DNA from: Herbidospora yilanensis
Lineage (GTDB): Bacteria > Actinomycetota > Actinomycetes > Streptosporangiales > Streptosporangiaceae
NCBI RefSeq assembly: GCF_001570565.1
Contig: NZ_BBXE01000019.1
Coordinates: forward strand, 223,746-287,745
DNA length: 64,000 nucleotides
Direction: 5' to 3'
Below the pieces are notes generated by a model. The model saw only the letters and a list, made by a program, of their open reading frames with translations, was not told the DNA's origin and did not search any database. Numbering within the stretch: position 1 is the stretch's first letter; each line of letters begins with the position of its first letter. This document shows positions 43,272-50,827 of this stretch, piece by piece. A program made the position numbers and the translations under genes.

Positions 43272-44030
43272 TCAGGCGGTGATGACGGTGACGCCCGCTC
43301 CGGTGAGGGCGTCGTGTTCGCCCGGCGGGACGCCGGTGTCGGTGACGACGACGTCGAGCTCGGTGAAGGAGCAGACGGCGCCGAAGGCGGTACGGGTGAA
43401 CTTGCCGGAGTCGCAGGCCGCGATGACGCGCCGGGCCGAGGCGATGGCGGCCTGCTTGACCGCGACGTCCTCCAGGTCGTGGGCGGTGACGCCGTGCGTG
43501 GAGGACAGGCCGCAGCACCCGATGACGGCGGTGTCGAACCGCAGCGCCCGCAGCGAGGCCTCGGTGAGCGGGCCGACGAAGTTGAGCTCGACCGGCCGCA
43601 CCTCCCCGCCCGGCATGACGAGTTTCACGCGGGGCGCGGTGGCCAGCTCGTTGGCGCACCGCAGGGCCAGGGGCAGCACGGTCAGCCGGCGGTCGTGCAC
43701 CGCCCGCGCCACCTCCAGCAGGGTCGAGCCGCCGTCCAGGACGACGGCCTCCCCGTCGGCCAGTAACCCGGCCACCGCCTGGGCGATGCGCTTCTTGGCG
43801 TCGACCGCCTCCCGCTCGCGGGCGCCGTAGGGCGGTTCCTCGCCGCGCAGCAGCAGGCTGAGCGCGCCGCCCCGGACCCGCCGCACGACGCCCTGCTGGG
43901 CGAGTTCGTCGAGGTCGCGGCGGATGGTCATCTCCGACACGCCGTAGTGGCCGGCCAGGGCGGTCACCGTGACGCTGTCGGCCGACCGCAGCGTGCTCAT
44001 GATCGCGTTGAGCCTTTCGGCACTTTCCAT
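43272..44030 (-). CDS. DeoR-family regulator
   Basis: 252 residues from ATG at 44028-44030 (MESAERL). Helix-turn-helix VTALAGHYGVSEMTIRRDLDELAQQGVVRRVRGGA and the C-terminal sugar-phosphate domain with LDGGSTLLEVAR. The Cys-rich longer start (to 44066) would span the operator and is less likely. Next to an MFS carrier, suggesting control of sugar transport. Confidence 0.9.
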   Translation of the reverse strand: MESAERLNAIMSTLRSADSVTVTALAGHYGVSEMTIRRDLDELAQQGVVRRVRGGALSLLLRGEEPPYGAREREAVDAKKRIAQAVAGLLADGEAVVLDGGSTLLEVARAVHDRRLTVLPLALRCANELATAPRVKLVMPGGEVRPVELNFVGPLTEASLRALRFDTAVIGCCGLSSTHGVTAHDLEDVAVKQAAIASARRVIAACDSGKFTRTAFGAVCSFTELDVVVTDTGVPPGEHDALTGAGVTVITA

Positions 44031-44046
44031 GTGTTCATTTGAACAC
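44031..44046. promoter_or_regulatory. Palindromic operator between deoR and the WYL gene
   Basis: GTGTTCA-TT-TGAACAC, perfect 7-bp arms, touching the deoR start codon and 40 bp from the WYL gene start. Likely bound by one or both of the divergent regulators. Confidence 0.65.
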
Positions 44047-44086
44047 GAGGTCTGTTCGATCGGCAATATGGGACAGACTGGGCGCC

Positions 44087-45055
44087 ATGCGTGCCAGCCG
44101 GTTGCTCTCCCTGCTGCTGCTCCTGCAGACCCGGGGGCGGATGACGGCCGCGGAACTGTCCGCCGAGCTGGAGGTGTCGATCCGGACCGTCTACCGCGAC
44201 ATGGACGCCCTGTCCTCGGCCGGGGTGCCCGTCTACGCCGACCGGGGCCCGGCCGGCGGCTACCAGCTCCTGGACGGCTACCGGACCCGGCTGAACGGGC
44301 TGACCGAGGCCGAGGCGTCCTCGCTGTTCCTGGCCGGGCTGCCCGGACCGGCCGCCGAGCTGGGGCTGGCCGAGGTCGCGGCCGCCGCCGAGCTCAAGCT
44401 GCTGGCCGCGCTGCCGCCCGGCCCGCGCTCGCGGGCGGCCCGGATGCGCGAGCGGTTCCTGCTCGACGTGCCCGGCTGGCACCGGGGCGCCGAGGACGCG
44501 CCGTTCCTGGCCGAGGTCGCCTCGGCGGTGTGGGAGCAGCGCCCGCTGCGGCTGACCTACCGCCGGTGGGGGCCGGCCGAGGTGCGGCGCGACGTGCTGC
44601 CCTACGGGCTGGTGCTCAAGGGCGGGTCCTGGTATCTGGCGGCCGAGTGCGAGGGGTCGATGCGGACCTACCGGGTGGCGCGCATCCTGTCGCTGACCGG
44701 GCTGCCGGGGCGGTTCGAGCGGGCCGAGTTCGACCTGCCGGCGTTCTGGGAGCGGTTCTCGGCCGAGTTCGCCGCCCGCCTGTACACCGGCACGGCCCGG
44801 ATCCGGCTCGCGCCCGGGGGAGAGGGGCTGCTGGCGTACACGATCGGGCAGGAGCGGGCCGCCCCCGCGCTGGCCCTGGCCGAGCCCGACCCCGGCCGGC
44901 CGGGCTGGGTGGTGCTGGAGATCCCCGTCGAGGGGCTCAACGGCGCGCGCTGGACGCTGTTGCGGATGGGCGCGCTGATCGAGGTGCTGGGGCCGCCGGA
45001 CCTGCGCGCGATGATGGCCGAGGCGGCGCTCGGCATGGCGGAGATGTACCGCTGA
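44087..45055 (+). CDS. HTH/WYL-domain transcriptional regulator (YafY type)
   Basis: 322 residues. N-terminal HTH_11 (LLQTRGRMTAAELSAELEVSIRTVYRDMDALSSAGVPVYADRGPAGGY), then a WYL domain with YGLVLKGGSWYLAAEC and YRVARI, and a WCX C-terminal part. WYL regulators can sense ligands or nucleic acids and often control defence or stress genes; none are nearby. ATG at 44087. Confidence 0.9.
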   Translation: MRASRLLSLLLLLQTRGRMTAAELSAELEVSIRTVYRDMDALSSAGVPVYADRGPAGGYQLLDGYRTRLNGLTEAEASSLFLAGLPGPAAELGLAEVAAAAELKLLAALPPGPRSRAARMRERFLLDVPGWHRGAEDAPFLAEVASAVWEQRPLRLTYRRWGPAEVRRDVLPYGLVLKGGSWYLAAECEGSMRTYRVARILSLTGLPGRFERAEFDLPAFWERFSAEFAARLYTGTARIRLAPGGEGLLAYTIGQERAAPALALAEPDPGRPGWVVLEIPVEGLNGARWTLLRMGALIEVLGPPDLRAMMAEAALGMAEMYR

Positions 45056-45057
45056 GG

Positions 45058-45071
45058 CTTACTTTGTAAAG
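45058..45071. promoter_or_regulatory. TTACTTTGTAA operator, copy 1
   Basis: CTTACTTTGTAAAG, palindromic core TTAC-TTT-GTAA, between the WYL gene stop and the alpha/beta hydrolase. Identical over 14 bp to the site before the aldo/keto reductase gene. Confidence 0.65.
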
Positions 45072-45220
45072 GTGCCGGGCCGGTACGGCCGAACCTTTAC
45101 CGGCAAAAGGCCTCGCACCGACGGTAAATGGTTTGCTCCGGGCAGGACCGGGTGGCGACGATGGGCCGGGCGCTCTGCCACGGGGGCCGGAGCGCCCCTA
45201 TTCAGAGAGGCCGACGTCTG

Positions 45221-45976
45221 TTGGGTGTCTGGTTCGAGGAGGCCGGTTCCGGGGCTCCTGTCGTGCTGCTGCATTCGAGTGCCGCCGACGCGCGCATGTG
45301 GGACCCGCTCTGGGGGGAGCTGACGGCGCGCTTCCGGGTGGTGCGGCTGGACTTCCGCGGTTTCGGGCGCAGCCCGTGGGCGGCCCAGGAGCCCTACACC
45401 GACGCCGGTGACGCCGCCGCCGTGCTCGACGGGCTGGGCGTGCGCGCGGCCGCCGTGGTCGGCGCCTCGCACGGCGGCCGGGTGGCGCTGGAGATGGCCA
45501 CCGCGCGCCCCGACCTGGTGGGGCGGCTGGTGCTGCTGGCCCCCGGGATGGGCCTGCCGCCCACACCGGACCTGCGTGCGTTCGCCCAGGCCGAGGACGC
45601 GTTCATCGAGGCGGGCGACGTCGAGGGGGCCGTGCGGCTGAACGTCGAAACGTGGCTGGGGCCCGAGGCGGGGGAGGCGGAGCGGATCTGGGTGGCGGAG
45701 ATGCAGCGCGACGCCTTCGAGTTGCAGCTCGCCGCCGATCCGGAGCCGACGGCCGGGCATCTGCCGATCGACCTGGCGGCGATCGCCGCGCCGGCGGTCG
45801 TGGTGGCCGGCGCCCATGATCTTCCGTACTTCCGGGAGACGGCCCGGGTGATCGCGGCCGGGCTGGCCTCGGCGGAGCTGGTGGAGCTCGGCTGGGCGGG
45901 TCACCTGCCCTCGATCGAGCGGCCCGGCGAGGTGACGCGCCTGCTGCTCGACCGGCTGGAGGGCCTCAGTGATTGA
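45221..45976 (+). CDS. Alpha/beta hydrolase
   Basis: 251 residues from TTG at 45221, with GAGAGG 10 nt upstream. The frame is open back to 45128, but upstream residues do not match the family. [12 protein letters not shown] is the oxyanion region, GASHGGR (about 86-92) holds the nucleophile Ser, and [11 protein letters not shown] the catalytic His. Resembles 3-oxoadipate enol-lactonase-type hydrolases; substrate unknown. Convergent with the aldo/keto reductase (11-bp overlap) and sharing its operator sequence. Confidence 0.82.
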   Translation: MGVWFEEAGSGAPVVLLHSSAADARMWDPLWGELTARFRVVRLDFRGFGRSPWAAQEPYTDAGDAAAVLDGLGVRAAAVVGASHGGRVALEMATARPDLVGRLVLLAPGMGLPPTPDLRAFAQAEDAFIEAGDVEGAVRLNVETWLGPEAGEAERIWVAEMQRDAFELQLAADPEPTAGHLPIDLAAIAAPAVVVAGAHDLPYFRETARVIAAGLASAELVELGWAGHLPSIERPGEVTRLLLDRLEGLSD

Positions 45977-46937
45977 GGGTCGACATGCCGGCCGCGTTGT
46001 AGCGCTCGCCGGCGACCTGGTCGGCCAGGTCGCCCAGGGTGGCCAGCTCGGCGCCCGACAGGGTCAGGCCGGTGGCGGCGACGTTCTCCTCGACGCGGGC
46101 GGCGCGGCGGGTGCCGGGGATGGGCACGACGTCGTCGCCCTGGGCCAGGACCCAGGCCAGGGCGATCTGGGCGGCGGTGGCGTCGTGGGCGCGGGCGACG
46201 GCGGCGACCTGGCCGACCAGGGCCATGTTCGCGGTGAGGTTGGCGTCCTCCCAGCGGGGGTTGGTGCGGCGGAAGTCGTCTTCGCGCAGGTCGCCGAGGT
46301 CGACGGCGCCGGTGAGCAGGCCGCGGCCCAGCGGGCTGTAGGGGACCAGGCCGATGCCCAGTTCGCGCAGGGCCGGCAGCAGGTCGGCCTCGATGTCGCG
46401 GGTGAACAGTGAGTATTCGTACTGCCCGGCGGTGACCGGGTGGACGGCGTGGGCGCGCCGCACCGTCTCGGGCGCGGCCTCGGAGATGCCCAGGGCGCGG
46501 ACCTTGCCGGCGTCGACGAGTTCCTTCATGGCGCCCCAGGTGTCCTCGATGGGCACGCGGGGGTCGACGCGGTGCTGGTAGTAGAGGTCGATGTGGTCGA
46601 CGCCGAGGCGGGCCAGGGATGCCTCCGCGCTGGCGCGCACGTAGTCGGGGTGGCCGTTGACGCCCAGGCGGGTGCCGTCCTCGGCGCGCTGGATGCCGAA
46701 CTTGGTGGCGATGACGACCTGGTCGCGCCGGCCGCGGACGGCCCGGCCGAGGAGTCTTTCGTTGGTGAAGGGGCCGTAGGCGTCGGCGGTGTCGAGCAGG
46801 GTGATGCCGAGGTCGAGGGCGCGGTGGATGGTGGCGATGGATTCGGTGTCGTCGCCGGGGCCGTAGAAGTCGCTCATGCCCATGCAGCCGAGGCCGAGGG
46901 CGGACGTGGTGAGGTGGCCGAGTGTGCGCGTCTCCAT
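45966..46937 (-). CDS. Aldo/keto reductase
   Basis: 323-residue TIM-barrel enzyme. [32 protein letters not shown] (catalytic Asp and Tyr), VIATKFGI (Lys) and [10 protein letters not shown] (His) form the tetrad; [15 protein letters not shown] binds NADPH. Reduces aldehydes or ketones. AAGGAG ribosome site directly beside the palindromic operator. Confidence 0.92.
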   Translation of the reverse strand: METRTLGHLTTSALGLGCMGMSDFYGPGDDTESIATIHRALDLGITLLDTADAYGPFTNERLLGRAVRGRRDQVVIATKFGIQRAEDGTRLGVNGHPDYVRASAEASLARLGVDHIDLYYQHRVDPRVPIEDTWGAMKELVDAGKVRALGISEAAPETVRRAHAVHPVTAGQYEYSLFTRDIEADLLPALRELGIGLVPYSPLGRGLLTGAVDLGDLREDDFRRTNPRWEDANLTANMALVGQVAAVARAHDATAAQIALAWVLAQGDDVVPIPGTRRAARVEENVAATGLTLSGAELATLGDLADQVAGERYNAAGMSTLNH

Positions 46938-46945
46938 GTCTGCTC

Positions 46946-46959
46946 CTTACTTTGTAAAG
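46946..46959. promoter_or_regulatory. TTACTTTGTAA operator, copy 2
   Basis: The same 14 bp as at 45058-45071, ending 9 bp before the aldo/keto reductase ATG and overlapping its ribosome site. Binding would block this gene directly. The regulator gene is not in the window; HxlR-type regulators bind similar TTAC/GTAA sites. Confidence 0.65.
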
Positions 46960-47044
46960 CCGGTGGGTCGTCGATACTCATCCACTCGCACTTCACAACC
47001 TACCGACGACGGGTGAGCCGATTTTGTCGGTGGCGGGGTGCACG

Positions 47045-47527
47045 ATGGCGGGCATGGCCACGTGGCAGGAGATCGAGAACGACGCCCCGGAGTTCGCAGC
47101 GCGCTTTCTGCGGCTGTTCGACGCGGGCAAGCACAAGACGATGGCGACGCTGCGCCGCGACGGCTCGCCGCGTATCAGCGGCACCGAGACCCAGTTCGCG
47201 CGGGGGGAGTTGTGGCTGGGGTCGATGACCAAGGCGGTGAAGGCCGCCGATCTGCTGCGTGATGGCCGCGTGGCGCTGCACGGCCCGACGTCCGATCCGG
47301 GGGAGGAGGGGTCGGGCACCTGGCCGGGTGAGGCGAAGTTGTCGGGGCGGGCGGTGGAGGTGAGCGACCCGCTGGTGGTGAAGGCCGTGGTGGGCGGGGA
47401 GCCGGGGGAGTCGCATCTGTTCCGGGTGGAGATCGAGGGTGCGGTGATCACGCGGGTCGAAGACGCGATGCTGGTGATCGAGAGCTGGGCGCCGGGCCGC
47501 GGGGTGAGTGTGGTCCGGCGCCGTTAG
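47045..47527 (+). CDS. Pyridoxamine 5'-phosphate oxidase-fold flavoprotein
   Basis: 160 residues from ATG at 47045 (or 47054). Split beta-barrel with KHKTMATLRRDGSPRISGTETQFARGELWLGSM and FRVEIEGAVITRVEDAMLVIESW. Members bind FMN or F420; the cofactor cannot be told here. Stands alone, followed directly by a terminator. Confidence 0.85.
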   Translation: MAGMATWQEIENDAPEFAARFLRLFDAGKHKTMATLRRDGSPRISGTETQFARGELWLGSMTKAVKAADLLRDGRVALHGPTSDPGEEGSGTWPGEAKLSGRAVEVSDPLVVKAVVGGEPGESHLFRVEIEGAVITRVEDAMLVIESWAPGRGVSVVRRR

Positions 47528-47530
47528 TGC

Positions 47531-47576
47531 CCCATCGGCCGCCCGTGCTCTTCCCCTCTTGCGGGCGGCCGATGGG
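47531..47576 (+). terminator. Strong terminator after the PNPOx-like gene
   Basis: Perfect 15-bp stem (47531-47545 with 47562-47576), 16-nt loop, followed within 7 nt by a T-rich stretch (TCTTTCTTT). Confidence 0.8.
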
Positions 47577-47591
47577 TACGGGTCTTTCTTT

Positions 47592-47618
47592 CCGTTACGG
47601 CTGCGCCTGGCCGGCGCC
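47592..47618. repeat. Dispersed 27-bp repeat, copy 1
   Basis: CCGTTACGGCTGCGCCTGG followed by CCGGCGCC; matches 63117-63143 at 26 of 27 positions. Both copies follow a terminator and a T-rich run. The rest of 47619-47721 is GC-rich with no gene. Confidence 0.75.
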
Positions 47619-47721
47619 CGGGGCCGCGTCCGGTCCGCGCCGCCGGGGGCGGTGGCCGCGGTGTTCCGGTTCGCCGGGTCACGGGGAAGGTGTGGCCGTC
47701 CGGGGGGCGGGGTGATCTGGT

Positions 47722-48495
47722 TCAGGTGATGGAGAAGCCGCCGTCGACGCAGATGCTCTGGCCGGTGACGTAGGCGGCGGCGTCGGAGGCGAGGTAGACG
47801 GCGATGCCGGCGTAGTCGTCGGGGTGGCCGTTGCGGCCGATGGCGGTGCGGGCGGCGAGCGCTTGGACGCGGCCGGGGATGGCTTGGACGGCTTCGGTGA
47901 GGGGGGTGAGGACGAAGCCGGGGAGGATGGTGTTGGCGGTGACGCCGTGGGGGCTCCAGGCTTCGGCCTGGGAGCGGGACAGTCCGCCGATGGCGGCTTT
48001 GGCGACGCCGTAGGCGCCGCTGTTGCCGAAGGCGCGGTGGGTCTGCTGGGAGCCGATGTTGATGATGCGGCCCCAGCCTCGGCGGGCCATGCGGGGGGCG
48101 TGGTGCTGGCCGAGGCGGTAGGGGGCGGTGAGGTTGACGGCGATGGTCTGTTCGTAGTCGCCGGGGGTGAGGTCGCCCATGGGGTGGCGGATGTTGTTGG
48201 CGGCGCTGGTGACGAGGATGTCGGTGTCGGCGACGGTTTCGCACAGGCGGGTGATGTCGTCGGGGTGGCCCATGTCGGCTTGGACGGCGGTGGCGGTGAT
48301 GCCGTGGGCGTGCAGGCGGGTGAGGGCCTGGTCGAGGTGGGTCTGGCGGCGGGCGGCGATGGTGATGTGGGCGCCGGCGCCGCCGAGGGCGCGGGCGATG
48401 GCGTAGCCGATGCCGCTGCTTCCGCCGGTGATGAGGGCGGTGCGGCCGTGGAGGCCGAACAGGTCGGTGAGGTAGGGGGTGGCCAGGTTGTTCAT
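47722..48495 (-). CDS. Short-chain dehydrogenase/reductase
   Basis: 257 residues. [15 protein letters not shown] binds the cofactor, [24 protein letters not shown] holds Ser, Tyr and Lys of the active site, and [10 protein letters not shown] ends the protein. Similar to gluconate 5-dehydrogenase-type SDRs. Immediately upstream lies a MarR 3'-end remnant whose frame overlapped this gene's start, showing it once followed a marR gene. Confidence 0.9.
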   Translation of the reverse strand: MNNLATPYLTDLFGLHGRTALITGGSSGIGYAIARALGGAGAHITIAARRQTHLDQALTRLHAHGITATAVQADMGHPDDITRLCETVADTDILVTSAANNIRHPMGDLTPGDYEQTIAVNLTAPYRLGQHHAPRMARRGWGRIINIGSQQTHRAFGNSGAYGVAKAAIGGLSRSQAEAWSPHGVTANTILPGFVLTPLTEAVQAIPGRVQALAARTAIGRNGHPDDYAGIAVYLASDAAAYVTGQSICVDGGFSIT

Positions 48496-48553
48496 GAGCG
48501 CTCACCCTATCGTCGGATGATCCGAGTTCTTCGGGGATGACGTCGCCGATCCG
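48464..48553. repeat. 90-bp direct repeat, left copy (SDR start plus marR tail remnant)
   Basis: Aligns without gaps to 50177-50266 at 72 of 90 positions (my count). Read on the minus strand, the outer part encodes [21 protein letters not shown], the counterpart of the MarR C-terminus, and the inner part is the first codons of the SDR gene. Homology stops at about 48553. Confidence 0.85.
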
Positions 48554-48669
48554 TTGCACGGGTCCAACCGGAGTCCGCTCGCGGGTTGCTTGGCATGGCC
48601 GGCGATTCCGGCCGTGTGACCGCCTCTCACCAGGCCATATACCGGGGGAGTCGAGCTCGGTTACCAGCC

Positions 48670-48828
48670 CCGTGGGTGGCACGGTGAGCCGGGACGGCGA
48701 CGAGATCGGTACGGTGTGCGCCTTCCTGTCGCCGACCTGTGAGTCGTGCCGGGAGGCGCTGCCCGATCTCATCTCCTACGGGACGGCGAACAAAGGGGCC
48801 GTCGTCGTGCTGCGCCGCCGGTTCCGGG
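48670..48828 (+). pseudogene. Fragment of a thioredoxin/TlpA-like protein
   Basis: About 50 codons read VSRDGDEIGTVCAFLSPTC then ESCREALPDLISYG, a thioredoxin-fold strand and a CESC active site as in TlpA/peroxiredoxin-like proteins. The frame then runs directly into signal-peptidase sequence in another phase. The N- and C-terminal parts of the domain are missing. Such proteins commonly accompany MauE. Confidence 0.6.
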
Positions 48829-49137
48829 TTCGTCCGCGTGAGCGGGGCGAGCATGCAGCCGCACCTGATCAGCGGCGACCGGGTCATCGTCGCGCGCCGG
48901 CCGTCCCGTTACGCGCGCGGGGAGGTCGTGGTGCTGACCCGTACCGATCTGCCGGAACAGGCCATCAAACGGATCGCGGCCGTGGCGGGGGACCGATGTC
49001 CCGGCGGGCCGGGAGTCATTCCGCCGGGCCATGTGTTCGTGCTCGGCGACAATCTGCGCGCCAGTGTGGACTCGCGCCATTTCGGGGCCGTCCCGCAGGA
49101 ACGGGTGACGGGGCGCATGATCCGGCGGCTGACGTGA
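48826..49137 (+). pseudogene. S26 signal peptidase lacking its N-terminal anchor
   Basis: About 103 codons: FVRVSGASMQPHL (catalytic Ser), GDRVIVARR, the Lys segment AIKRIAAVAGDR, and GDNLRASVDSRHFGAVPQERV (box E). Active-site residues are present, but the upstream membrane helix is replaced by the thioredoxin-like fragment in another frame. GTG at 48838 could start a soluble remnant. Four bp overlap the next gene (GTGA). Confidence 0.65.
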
Positions 49138-49592
49138 CAGATGTGTTCCTGGTGTTCAGCGGCACTCTGCCGGTCGTCGTCCTTCTCGTCTGCGGCGTCG
49201 GGAAGATCATCGGCCGGGCGTCGTTCGCCGGCATGCTGCGGGAGATGCGGCTGCTGCCGGGCGGGGCGGTGCCGCTCGCCGCGCTTTCCGTGCTGCTCGG
49301 GTACGGGTTCGGGTTCTGCGCCGCGCTCTTCTTGTTGTTCGGCGTGGTGGTGATGGCGGTGATCCGCCGGGGCCGGTCGGTCGCCTGCGACTGCTTCGGC
49401 CGGACGGGGTCGGCGTTCTCCGCCCGGCACGTCGTGCGCAACACTCTGCTCATGGCCGCGGCCGTGGGCGGACTGGTCGGCGCGGGCACCGGGACGAGTT
49501 CCTGGATCACGGGGACCGGGGTCGCCGTCGTGCTGGGGCTGGTGCTGTCGCTGCTGGTGATCCGCATGGACGATCTGGCGGACCTCCTGTGA
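49134..49592 (+). CDS. MauE/DoxX-like redox membrane protein
   Basis: 152 residues, about four hydrophobic helices, with GVGKIIGRASFAGMLREMRLLP near the N-terminus and the paired cysteines of CDCFGR typical of MauE, which with a thioredoxin-like partner supports disulfide formation outside the cytosol. Possibly slightly shortened around PLAALSVLLGYG. It looks intact although its neighbours are broken. Confidence 0.72.
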   Translation: MTDVFLVFSGTLPVVVLLVCGVGKIIGRASFAGMLREMRLLPGGAVPLAALSVLLGYGFGFCAALFLLFGVVVMAVIRRGRSVACDCFGRTGSAFSARHVVRNTLLMAAAVGGLVGAGTGTSSWITGTGVAVVLGLVLSLLVIRMDDLADLL

Positions 49593-49611
49593 TCGGGAGG
49601 GCGTTCGTCCT

Positions 49612-50140
49612 GGCCTGGCGGTCGACCCGGCGGGGCTCCGGGCCCGGATCGGCGTGGTCTTCCAGGACTTCATGGCCTATGACCTGTCCGCCCGCGAGAA
49701 CATCGCGATCGGCCGGCTCGACCTCATGGAGGACAGCCTCGCCATCGAGGCCGCCGTCCGGGAGGCGGGGATCGACACGAAGCTCCGGTCGCTGTCCAGG
49801 GGTCATGAGACCCCGCTGACCCGGCTGTTCTTCGAACCGGGCGAGGATGTCGGGGTCTACCTTCCGGCGGCCAGTGACAGCGACCTGCTGATCCTCGACG
49901 AACCGAGCTCCGGCCTGGACGCGGAGGCCGAGCACGAACTCCACAGCCGCATCTCGGCTCTGCGCACCGGCCGTATCAGCCTTCTGATCTCCCACCGTTT
50001 TGGCGCCATCCGCCACGACGACACCCTCGCGGTCCTGGAGGACGGCGTGTTCACCGAGGTGGGAACTCCCGGCCGAGAACGGTCTGTACGCCCGACTGTT
50101 CCTCCTCCAGGCCTCCGGCTACCGCGACGTGGCGGGCTGA
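49612..50140 (+). pseudogene. Broken ABC exporter ATPase
   Basis: Homology begins mid-domain (GLAVDPAGLRARIGVVFQDF), so the membrane domain and Walker A are absent. Q-loop VFQDFMAYDLSARENI is present. Where the LSGGQ signature should be, LFFEPGEDVGVYLPAASDSDLLILDEPSSGLD shows it deleted. SHRFGAIRHDDTLAVLEDG (switch) is present, then a one-base frameshift near 50075 moves the end (NGLYARLFLLQASGYRDVAG) to another frame. It cannot be functional. Confidence 0.8.
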
Positions 50141-50176
50141 GGTCGCGGGTGCGCCGCTTGCTCCTCGATGAGCTGG

Positions 50177-50266
50177 TCAGTGAGGCAGCGGGCGGCCACA
50201 TTCGTCGTGACCGCTCACACCCTCGTCGGATGACCCGGGTTCTTCGGTGATGACCTCGCTGATCCG
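50177..50266. repeat. 90-bp direct repeat, right copy (marR tail plus SDR-start remnant)
   Basis: Contains the intact C-terminal codons of the MarR gene and, on the minus strand beyond, the remains of an SDR N-terminus (TNVAARCLTDQ against [11 protein letters not shown]). Its partner is 48464-48553; the two flank the decayed cassette. Confidence 0.85.
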
Positions 50267-50689
50267 GCCCAGGACGCGGCGCATGTCGCGCAGGGTGGCG
50301 GTGTCGAGCCGGGTGAGGAGCTGGCGCCAGTTGGCGGTGCCGGCGTCGAGCATCTCGTCGGTGAGGGTGCGGCCTTGCGTGGTGAGGGTGAGGCGGCGGA
50401 CGCGGCGGTCGGCGGGGTCTTCGCGGCGGGAGACCAGGCCGTGGGCGACGAGGCGGTCGACGATGCCGGTGAGGGTGCCCAGGCCGATGCCGAGTTCGCG
50501 GGCGAGTTCCTGGCCGGAGGCCGATTCGTGGAACGACAGCGCGACGATGACCTTGAGCTGCTGCATGGTGAGGGTGGTGGCGAGCAGGGGGAGGGAGCGG
50601 TCGCGGGCGAAGACGCGCCCGAGGAGGCGCTGGGTGTCGGCGATCCAGTCGATGAGCTGCTGGCGTTCGGTGGTGTCGTGGTTTTTCAC
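50177..50689 (-). CDS. MarR-family regulator
   Basis: 170 residues. Winged helix FHESASGQELARELGIGLGTLTGIVDRLVAHGLVSRREDPADRRVRRLTLT is clear. The C-terminal tail (EPGSSDEGVSGHDECGRPLPH) is unusual and lies in the direct repeat. Divergent from the RND transporter, which it probably represses. The shared gap holds AACCT-N4-AGGTT (50714-50727) and CCTGA-N8-TCAGG (50716-50733). Confidence 0.9.
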   Translation of the reverse strand: MKNHDTTERQQLIDWIADTQRLLGRVFARDRSLPLLATTLTMQQLKVIVALSFHESASGQELARELGIGLGTLTGIVDRLVAHGLVSRREDPADRRVRRLTLTTQGRTLTDEMLDAGTANWRQLLTRLDTATLRDMRRVLGRISEVITEEPGSSDEGVSGHDECGRPLPH

Positions 50690-50713
50690 GCTGGCCTTCG
50701 GTGGGCTGTCGCA

Positions 50714-50733
50714 AACCTGAGAAGGTTATCAGG
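50714..50733. promoter_or_regulatory. Candidate MarR operator
   Basis: Two overlapping inverted repeats, AACCT-N4-AGGTT and CCTGA-N8-TCAGG, 25 bp before the marR start and within the 138-bp divergent gap. A TAGGGT hexamer near 50773 could be the -10 of the RND gene. Confidence 0.5.
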
Positions 50734-50827
50734 AACGCCACGTGACATTAAATATTCGTGCGACGCGAAGTGTTAGGGTGAGCCGCATTAATCTTCCGGC
50801 CCACCTTCTGTCAAGGAGCCTTCGCGC

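Noticed and set aside
47000..48772. 590-codon minus frame spanning the SDR region
   Set aside because: Out-of-frame shadow of the SDR. Its upstream end is informative only because it reads the marR tail remnant.
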